Below are positions 1 to 7,256 of a stretch of DNA of 14,144 nucleotides, one piece after another. Source of the stretch: Larix sibirica (taxonomy: Eukaryota; Streptophyta; Pinopsida; Pinales; Pinaceae). How positions within the stretch are numbered: position 1 is the stretch's first letter; the number at the start of each line of letters is the position of its first letter. A program made the translations under genes and the position numbers. The notes under the pieces were generated by a model. The model was not told where the DNA came from. It was given only the letters and a program-made list of their open reading frames with translations, and did no database searches. The stretch is taken from positions 8,249 to 22,392 of the forward strand of contig NWUY0300102239.1 in assembly GCA_004151065.3 (NCBI GenBank), given 5' to 3'.

Positions 1-727
1 TGAAACAACATCTCTGAATCAAGAAGATCAGGCTCCACAACCAACAAAAGTACCATATTGATTAACATGAATTTCTACATTAATAGATGCCAGGCCATGC
101 TTAGAATTACCTCATGATAGAATTTTGGGTAAAATTTTTATGGGTGACATTAGTAGAGCCACTGCCACTCCCTTTCATTATTTAGATGGCTTCCATAGTA
201 AAAATAATGGTTTCCAACATTAATCTAGCCATTATAGGATTCCTTTATTCACTATGATGCATGTTGTGGTCTATTAGGGTTGGCTTTGGTAGTGATGAAG
301 TCGAAAATATAGAATTTAAGGCATGAAATGAGTGTCAAATCTCATACCTCATTCCATATCCAAATTCCAAATTTCTTCTACATAACCAATTCTATAATCC
401 TATATAGTTTCAATAAAAAATACTATGTTATGCATAGCTAAAAATATCATCTAAGTCAAACAATTTGAAAGAGTTTGGGAGGAAAACTAGTAGCCCCATG
501 TTTTTCATTTCTAGCCATATGGTTCATTGGGAACCTAATTCCAAACTAGCCATATAGACATACTAGGTTTGTCATATTCATGTTCAAAACTTATTCCATA
601 CAAAATTTGAAATTCAAATAACACATATATGTTATGGAACACATATGCATTGTAAAAAAAATATGTTTTATGTGGAACTACAACTCCAAATAATATTGGA
701 CTTGAAGCCATATTCTTCCCACAATAC
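1..727. other. Anonymous AT-rich intergenic DNA
   Basis: No ORF, RNA gene or clear repeat can be supported here. The sequence is AT-rich with short local echoes only, such as the words actagccatat near 485-560 and acacatat near 620-650. The 180-bp array fades in at about 728, where the text around 735-780 (ttcatgaattatacttagaactcattg and onward) can still be lined up with the array unit. The true left edge of the array is therefore blurred and may lie a few tens of bases further left. Confidence 0.6.
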
Positions 728-2930
728 CTCTACTTCATGAATTATACTTAGAACTCATTGTTGTTAAGGTATCAAGTCATTTGTTTTCATCCACTAATCG
801 TTGGCAAGGCCTCAAGACTCATATGTCATGTTTAAAACCACTAAATGGTGGACATAATCTTAGTGGGAGGCTTAAGATCCCCCATGGAGGTTACGTATGG
901 TGTTTTGAGGCCTTATTCATTTCCATTAATCTTCATAAGCTTCATTTAGGGCATAAGGTCCTTACTTTCCTCCCTTAACCATTATCAAGGCTAAAAGGTT
1001 TGTTTGTGGTGTGCAATACCTCCTAACAACACTCATATTCCTGGTAAGAGTCTCAAGATACCCTACAAAGGTCATGTGTTTTGGTTTGAGTCCCCATCCA
1101 TGGTCCTTAAAATTCAGAAGCTTCATTGGACCATGGCCTAAGTAATTTTTTGTCAATGCCAACCATTGTTAAGGCCTTAAGATTGGTATATGGTGCACTA
1201 AACCACTTAATTATTCTCATATTCCTAGTGGGAGGCCAAGTATCCATTAAAGAGGTCAACTATGGTGATTCAAATCCCTATTCATGGTTGTTGAACTCGA
1301 GGACCTAATGCAAAACCTAAGGTCCTTGATTTTATCCCTTAATCATTATCAAGGCCATGAGATCAATTGGTGGTGTAAAATACCTCATATTGATTCTCAT
1401 ATTACCAATTGTAATCCAAGTATCCTTGAAGAGTTCATGTGTGGTAGTTCGAGGCCTTTCCCATGCCATCAATGTTGAGAAGCCTTTATCAAAGCCCAAG
1501 TCAATTCTTTTCTTACCCTATCCATTTTTAAGGATTTGATACCAGTATCTTATACATGCAACCACCTAATAGATTTAAATTATTATTGTGAGGAAACATA
1601 TCCCCTAAAGGACACATGTGATGGCTAGAGGCCTCATTCATGGCCATAGTACCTAAGAATCCTCACTTAGATCCTAATACCCTTGATTTCATCCCTTGAC
1701 TATTGTCAAGGCCCTACGGATGCTTCATGGTGTATAATAGCTCCCATTGGTGCTCATTTTTTCATTAAAATTTTAAAGATCTCATATAAAGGTCATATGT
1801 GATGGTTGTAGGCCTTCTTCATGGATCTCAAAACCAAGAAGCCTCACTCATAGGCTATTTTAAGTGTTTTCGTTCTCTAACCATTAGCAAGGATCTAATA
1901 CTAGTTTGTGGTGCACAAAACCACATAATGGCACTCATATACTCAAGGGGATTCCCAAGGTCCCCTATAAATATCAAGTGTGGTGTTTTGATGCCTTGCT
2001 CATGGTTGTAGATCCCAAGAACAATTAGTCAAGACTTATTAAGCCACATTTTTTCATCCTGTAACCGGATTATCAAGGCCCTACAAACTATTTATGGTGC
2101 ATAAAACAACCTCAGATAAATAATAATCTCAAGGGGATACCAATTATCTTATATAGAGTTCATTTGTGGTGGTTGCAAGCATCATTCATGGCCCTTCATC
2201 CTTAGAAGTGTCATTCAGGTATTAAGACCCTTTTTTTCATCCCTTAAGAATTATCAAGGCTCAAAGTCTAATCTAAGGTGCACTAAACTACCTAATGGAT
2301 CTCATATTCTCAATGAGAGGATAAAGATCCCCTACATAGGTTGTGTGGTAGTTCGAGACTTTGGTTTGTTGTAAATCCCAAGAAGCATAATTTAGCACCT
2401 TATAAGTCACCTCTTTTCATCCCCTGACATTGTCAAGGCCTTAAGGCTCTAGTCTATGGTCCATAAAACTATCTAATAGTATTCATAACCCTATTGGGAG
2501 GCCAATTATCTCCTACCAAGGTCATGTATGGTGGTATGAAGCCTTGTTCATGGTTATTAAGCCAAGGAAACCTCATTTAGGTCCTAATGCTATTGATTTC
2601 ATCCATTGACCGTTATTAAGGTCCCGAGAAAGATTCATAATGAAAAACACCTCCTAATATGTCTCATATTTCATTTAAAAGTCCAAATATCCCCTATAGA
2701 GGTGTGTGGTGGTTTTAGGATTTAACCATGGTCATCTAGCCCAATAAGCCTCATTAAGTGCCTAAGTCATTTGTTTTCATCCTCTAACCAATGTCATGGA
2801 CCTAATATTTTCCCTAGTGTGAAAACCATATAATGGTGTGCAAATTATTAGTGGGAGGCCAAAGATACCCTACAAATTTCCTGTGTGGTTGTTTGAGGCC
2901 TCATCCATGGCTATAAATCCTAATAAGCAT
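728..2930. repeat. Degenerate ~180-bp tandem array, left block (12 units)
   Basis: The words gaggcctcattcatggcc, aagcctcattcaaggcc, cccttgaccattatcaaggcc and cctagtgggaggccaaa recur in this order. Using the tgtggtgg-like anchor of each unit, copies fall near 890, 1071, 1254, 1433, 1612, 1791, 1972, 2159, 2340, 2520, 2700 and 2880, so spacing is 179-187 bp with most at 179-181. Units differ from each other by many substitutions, so this is an old array or one that is not being homogenised. Short ORFs inside are by-products of a unit length near a multiple of three: they have no shared start and stops recur (for example tga in cccttgacc). I do not recognise the family. The period is in the size range common for plant satellites, but the function (centromeric, heterochromatic or none) cannot be told from this sequence. 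Confidence 0.85.
2926..2930. repeat. Target site duplication, left copy (AGCAT)
   Basis: AGCAT lies directly before the element end TGTAGCATACC and is repeated at 10080-10084 directly after the other end, GGGTATTATA. Five bases is the usual duplication length for plant LTR retrotransposons. Both flanks read into the 180-bp array at the same point of its unit (consensus aagaagcctcattc), which supports a real insertion site rather than a chance match. Confidence 0.75.
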
Positions 2931-2970
2931 TGTAGCATACCTTCACATGAACAAAAAGAAAAGGGTTTGT

Positions 2971-3030
2971 TGGTCTAAATGTGCATCGATGGAAACAATA
3001 TGATAATCAAATTTTTACATTGTTAGACCA
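2971..3030. repeat. Short inverted-repeat block inside LTR A
   Basis: tggtctaa at 2971-2978 is the exact reverse complement of ttagacca at 3023-3030, enclosing 44 bp. The corresponding place in LTR B (about 7275-7300) is shorter and lacks both arms. It may be a small insertion in LTR A, a deletion in LTR B, or an 8-bp chance match. No clear target duplication flanks it. Confidence 0.3.
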
Positions 3031-3905
3031 TATCAACAATAATCCCTTAAATTCATATATGCAATGACAATGTTTGGCATTCCTCTAGACAACATAAAGC
3101 AGGATTTTAGTCTTTGAAGACATAATCTAGATAAACATTCTTTCATACAATATAACATAGATTCAATTTCTTCATACAAGACAAATCCAAGGAGTGATAA
3201 TGTACCTCATCACACATTTCATAATTATGTCAAGTAATCATAATGTGCATCATATTTTCAACAATACATAAGAAATCATACCACACTCTAACTTTACCTC
3301 AAAGAACTATCCATAGCTCATCTTGATAGTCGCATGGCATATAAAAAACTGTAGGTTTTACTTCCTCCCCAAAAGGCTATATTTATGGTATTAAGGTTAA
3401 TCACCCCAATATCCTGCATGAAATACTTTATTCCTTGATTACAGGAGTGCACCAATGCTCACATAGGTTATGGAACCATTTACAAATTATCCTTTCACCT
3501 ATAGGCATTTTGCCTCATTGTTTTCACATTCATGACTATTTATAGAGATCACAAGAACCTTAAAGGAACATGTCAATAATATGGAATAGAGAATGAAACA
3601 ATTCATCATATACAATAGTTACATAATTCAAAACACTCACTAAATCCATCCATAATAATTACAACTTAACTAAGAACTACATTTTCATATGTTCAGAGGT
3701 AGGGGGATTAATCCACGATTAATCCATTTCTCCCTTTAAGGAGATTGCAATTTAAAAACATGTTACAATTCAATCTTAAATAAAGATGACATATCTTCTA
3801 CCTCTTTAGAATATCATGCACATCAACCAAAATTGTGAAGGTAAGAGGAATTTAAGTAACCCATTTTTTTCTACAGGGCAATGGAGTAAGCTAAATGAAA
3901 CAGAT

Positions 3906-3911
3906 TTTATT
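3906..3911 (-). promoter_or_regulatory. Candidate LTR poly(A) signal AATAAA
   Basis: TTTATT on the plus strand gives AATAAA on the minus strand. The same hexamer is conserved at 8215-8220 in LTR B within matching context (ttttattcaaaa). It lies about 2.1 kb into the minus-strand LTR. The hexamer is common in AT-rich DNA, so conservation in both copies is the only support. Confidence 0.25.
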
Positions 3912-4139
3912 CAAAACATCATATTAAATATTAAAATCATTCAAGGGGTGCATTACATCCTTTAATAGTATTATTATTACATTGTTTATCCTTCATTCCA
4001 ACTCTTTTAACCCCCATAATAAAAAAACAACGCAAAAAGACACTACATGACTTTCGCACAACTGTTTAAAGGAAAAGTGGCAAGCAAGAGGATTTATCAT
4101 GGGTTTTATGAAGAAATGGACTAAGAAGATCGCTACTCA

Positions 4140-4300
4140 CAGAAATAAAATCTATGATCATACTCCAAAATGCTTTAAAAAAACGCTTTATTAAGTAATT
4201 CATATCTCTCAAACTACGAGCTAGGTATTTTGTGGTGTTTTGCAAACGTTTCCACATACATATCAATAGACCCTATACTAAAAATCACACTACACACTTT
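4140..4300. other. Segment present in LTR A but missing from LTR B
   Basis: Between the shared words cgctact (4131 and 8441) and aaaaaatataaa (4312 and 8482), LTR A has about 174 bp and LTR B about 34 bp. The difference of about 140 bp is a single indel that arose after the two LTRs were made, or an insertion in one of them. I see no terminal inverted repeats or target duplication that would make it a clear mini-element. A minus-strand ORF of 66 codons overlaps it but has no counterpart in LTR B. Confidence 0.5.
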
Positions 4301-4466
4301 CTAGATTGTGCAAAAAATATAAACATTTTAAATAGATGTCTACACACTCCCGAATTGCTCAAAACTCAAGATTTTTGTTTTTTCATGCTAGAGAGGGAAC
4401 TCCAATAAAAAAACACAACTTTGGAGCAAAAGAATGTAAGTTTTATTCATCTATGAATCCATTCTA

Positions 4467-4532
4467 ATCATGTAAAACAATCTCGAAAAGTTCCAATTTA
4501 TCATGTAAAACAATCTTGAAAAGTTCCAATTT
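4467..4532. repeat. 33-bp tandem duplication in LTR A
   Basis: The unit beginning atcatgtaaaacaatct and ending ttccaattt occurs at 4467-4499 and again at 4500-4532 with one mismatch (tctcg versus tcttg). LTR B has only one equivalent (near 8635-8665), so the duplication happened in this LTR after insertion and is young compared with the overall LTR divergence. Confidence 0.9.
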
Positions 4533-5639
4533 GTAAAAACGTGAGGAAACAGATTTAGGAGATGGTGCAGTGACATGAGAATGTTATAGTTTTCCTCTCC
4601 TCAACAAGGAAGACTTACCAAGCATTTATATAGAGTTTCATGGCATTCATAACAATCCATTATCAATAATAACTGATAGTATGATTTTCCTTTCACATGG
4701 TTCCTTTTGGAAAACAAGTTCATGGAAGAAATTTCATAACTTTTCCATATATTTTTGGCACATAATTTAGCCAAACTTAGGTTACATCATCTATAGGAAA
4801 TATTCTTTCAAAATATCTTGATAATGAATTCATTATACTCATCATTATAAATTACTAAATTCATAAACTAAAATTTGATAGAGTATACTTATCTTTTCAA
4901 AGATAAAGCTCCAAGGTAATTGGCTATAGGGGGGTTGATTTCATCCCAGCCATAGGCTCTTCCCTTGTAGAAATCCACCTCTATGATGAGCTATGAGACC
5001 AATAGGGTGAAGAATATTTTCAAGGCTTTTCAAGCCCCTCCTTTTCACTAAAATATTCCAAGATACCAACCAAGCAAGTAATTGTTGGTTCTTTGTTCAA
5101 TTTCTCATGTATCATAAATCTTGGAACTCATTCCATTGCCCCATACACCACAAGAAGTCATAATTTCTATACTCCTAAATCCATCAGGTATGTCATTCAT
5201 ATAGGTTCTCTTTAGTGTGGCCAATGTGAGTCGAAGCCAGTGCCTACTTCCATATTTAAATTCCAACATTGTGAAGCTTTTTGGATAGAGATTTTATGGT
5301 TCTTTTGAAAACTTAATAAGCCAAGGAACTTCAAGAATTTTAAATGGTATATATATTCTCTCTAATTGTGTCTAATCTCACCTAGTATCCTTTATTTCAT
5401 CTCTCCATGGTTCATATGAGAGTTGGCCCGATGATTTTTCTTTCTCCAAACCCTTCTTTGTTCTAGAACTCTCTTTTTCCCAAGTTGTCCTCTCCCAATT
5501 CGAATTTGGATGAATGAATTGAGTGAATGGGTGAGAGTGAAGAGTCTTTCCTCCATACCTTTCTTGGTTCCCCAAAGGTAGGAGGTAGTTACAACAAAAT
5601 AATAACTATCCACTTTAGCATAAGATTACTAAATTTCCA

Positions 5640-5647
5640 TATTTATA
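5640..5647 (-). promoter_or_regulatory. Candidate TATA box of the LTR
   Basis: The minus strand reads TATAAATA here, about 355 nt from the start of the LTR. The matching place in LTR B (9713-9720) reads TATGAATA, one transition away. Just downstream on the minus strand lies the best conserved part of the LTRs, which would fit a transcribed leader. The position is plausible for the U3/R junction, but AT-richness makes chance matches likely. Confidence 0.25.
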
Positions 5648-5996
5648 TTTCTACCTTCATTAAGCTAGGCTCTTGGTCCAATTTAAAACAAATTTGAGGA
5701 TAAATGGAAATAGTACAATCAAATGAAGGAGGTTTATGGATACAGAAAAGAATCATCATAAGGAATATGTCATTCTCCCCATTATACCCCCTTGCCTTCC
5801 CCCTTTGGTGGACTCATATCCCCATCCATGTATTTCCCACCAATTAGCCTTGGAACCTTTTATTAACATTAATGACCATGTTTTTCAGTGTTCATAATCA
5901 CCATGGAAACTACCTCATGATTTGGAGAAACACATAATAAATGACAAGAATGGTTACAGTATAAACAATATCATTTTCAAAGGGTTGACAGGGGTA

Positions 5997-6047
5997 TTAC
6001 ATTCCCCTCCCCCTTGGAATAACACCGTCCTCGGTGTTCTCTTCTTT
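5997..6047 (-). pseudogene. Possible remnant of a polyprotein C-terminus
   Basis: On the minus strand the frame reads KEENTEDGVIPRGRGM then TAA, with the stop overlapping the first bases of the LTR. A short acidic then glycine- and arginine-rich tail that ends at the polypurine tract and LTR start is the arrangement at the end of many plant gypsy pol genes. The frame is closed by TGA at 6048-6050 and nothing upstream is recognisably coding. This would be all that is left of the coding region, or a coincidence created by the polypurine tract itself. Confidence 0.3.
6002..6015 (-). other. Polypurine tract (minus strand)
   Basis: The plus strand reads ttcccctccccctt, so the minus strand is AAGGGGGAGGGGAA directly before TGTAATACCCC. 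In LTR retrotransposons this tract primes second-strand DNA synthesis and sits immediately upstream of the 3' LTR. It fixes the element on the minus strand and sets the inner edge of LTR A at 6001. Confidence 0.65.
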
Positions 6048-6848
6048 TCAGCAAGGTTCCATGTTTTCATTTTTAGTTGCACCTATATTTCCATTGTTTT
6101 CCCTACATCATTGTCTCATTGTTGGATATCTTAGGACAACAACGTTCAATCATTCCCTTGTACTATCTTGCAACATCTCCAAGGCTTAAGCATTTTAGCA
6201 TATGCCTATTACAATCATCAAAGGAAAAATATGATATCATAGCCATTTTAAGCAACACTTATCTCATTCATAAAAGTTAAAATTCCATGCTTAAAGCATA
6301 GTTATATTCATATCATAAGATAAAGTAATAAAAGCAACCCAGTACTTATCTATTTAAAGATATCTGCACTCCAAAAGGATACCATGGGTGAGGTTTAGCT
6401 TAGTGTCTTCTTTTCCACACCCAAGGTATATATATGATATATTCTTGACCCCAACTAGTATTATTACATGAATCTCTGACAAATATTTATTCAAGTCGCA
6501 TCTTCCTTGCAAACAATCACCCTTTAGGCTCAATCATCCCCTTCTATGCTAAACATTCCCTTGGGAAATCCATCATTTTCCAAGGCTTTCTTGCGCAAGA
6601 AGAAAACATAATCATAAAGTCTTACTACTAGGGTGTCCCACTAGCAACCTCTAATATAACATAGCTCATGTTGATCAAGGCATATCATAGGGTTCTAGTG
6701 TCATTATAAATAGCATATTCCCCATGTTTTCCAACTTAATTAGCTATCATTTGTTCTTACTAGACAAATCCATCATCTCACATGTATCATACACATATAG
6801 TTACTATGATATATCATGTGTAAATTAACAAAAAATGGGTTTTGGGCT

Positions 6849-6870
6849 AAGAGAGAGAGAAGAAGAAGAA
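6849..6870 (+). repeat. AG/AAG purine microsatellite
   Basis: Reads aagagagagagaagaagaagaa. It is a simple repeat, but it lies two bases before TGTTATACCC, so it could also act as a plus-strand polypurine tract in an alternative reading of this region. Confidence 0.85.
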
Positions 6871-6872
6871 TA

Positions 6873-6898
6873 TGTTATACCCATTTCTAGGTATAACA
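6873..6898. repeat. Palindrome with LTR-like ends, TGTTATACC / GGTATAACA
   Basis: The nine bases at 6873-6881 (tgttatacc) are the exact reverse complement of those at 6890-6898 (ggtataaca), with an 8-base spacer. TGTTATACCC resembles the start of plant gypsy LTRs. A third copy, ggtataaca, occurs at 7250-7258, beside the point where similarity with LTR A begins. It may be a true LTR terminus from a nested or older element, or a second possible inner edge of LTR B. Confidence 0.6.
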
Positions 6899-7256
6899 AC
6901 GACCCAATTCTTAGATATCATAAACAAATTAGATTTATTAAAATCTTCACCATCAAGCATATTCAATAAATTAGAATTCAACGAATCGATTTCAATGAAT
7001 TTAGCAACAATTCATACATCAACGCAGACTTAAGTCCATCTTGTTATATGAAAATTCACAATATTTCACATGACAAGTTTCAAAGGCATAAATAAAGTAT
7101 GTTTTTCTCTTTCATATGGCAATAAACAACAAGACATAAGATTCCTTATATCATGTCATACATAACAATCTTGTACACTTTCTATATGAGCATTTCAAAC
7201 TAGCTCATTTTGAAGAGTGACATACAACCCACTCAAAACTAGCATTCAAGGTATAA

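Larger units (their letters stand above)
2931..6001 (-). repeat. 3' LTR of the element (LTR A, 3071 bp)
   Basis: It matches 7257-10079 along nearly its whole length. Good blocks include 3059-3560 with 7311-7815, 4060-4138 with 8382-8446, 5385-5640 with 9465-9720 and 5755-5850 with 9843-9910; identity in stretches compared by eye is about 80%. On the minus strand it starts TGTAATACCCC and ends GGTATGCTACA. It is longer than its partner mainly because of a stretch of about 140 bp near 4140-4300 and extra sequence near 2960-3035 that LTR B lacks. The homologous small minus-strand ORFs near 5378-5613 and 9456-9686 overlap the best conserved part. They drift in frame between the copies, so I read this as conserved leader DNA, not a protein. 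Confidence 0.8.
6002..7256 (-). mobile_element. Non-coding interior of the retrotransposon
   Basis: About 1255 bp between the LTRs. No minus-strand ORF of 60 codons or more exists here. The two short plus-strand ORFs at 5922-6134 and 6077-6280 are antisense to the element, carry no recognisable motif, and one straddles the LTR edge. I could not find a primer binding site: no TGGTATCAGAGC-like match (initiator methionine tRNA) lies beside LTR B on the minus strand. The region also holds an AG/AAG microsatellite followed by TGTTATACCC (6849-6898), which may mark another LTR edge. The interior could be a deletion derivative or an element that never carried genes. Confidence 0.6.

Noticed and set aside
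962-1162. 66-codon minus-strand ORF
   Set aside because: It lies wholly inside the tandem array and is antisense to the overlapping plus ORFs, with no counterpart in neighbouring units.
781-2011. Several 60-70 codon plus-strand ORFs in the left array
   Set aside because: They are the same array text read in whichever frame happens to be open. Starts do not coincide between units, stops recur in each unit, and no start context or domain is seen.
728-2930. CRISPR-like array
   Set aside because: There are no short identical repeats with unique spacers. The units are long, contiguous and diverged, and the context is plant-like.
5378-5613. Minus-strand ORFs of 65 and 73 codons in LTR A, with a similar 76-codon ORF at 9456-9686 in LTR B
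   Set aside because: Similarity follows from LTR homology. The reading frames diverge by indels after the first half, as expected for conserved non-coding leader DNA.
6378-6390. gataccatggg as a possible tRNA-Met primer binding site on the minus strand
   Set aside because: Only TGGTATC matches before it diverges from TGGTATCAGAGC, and it is far from either LTR edge.
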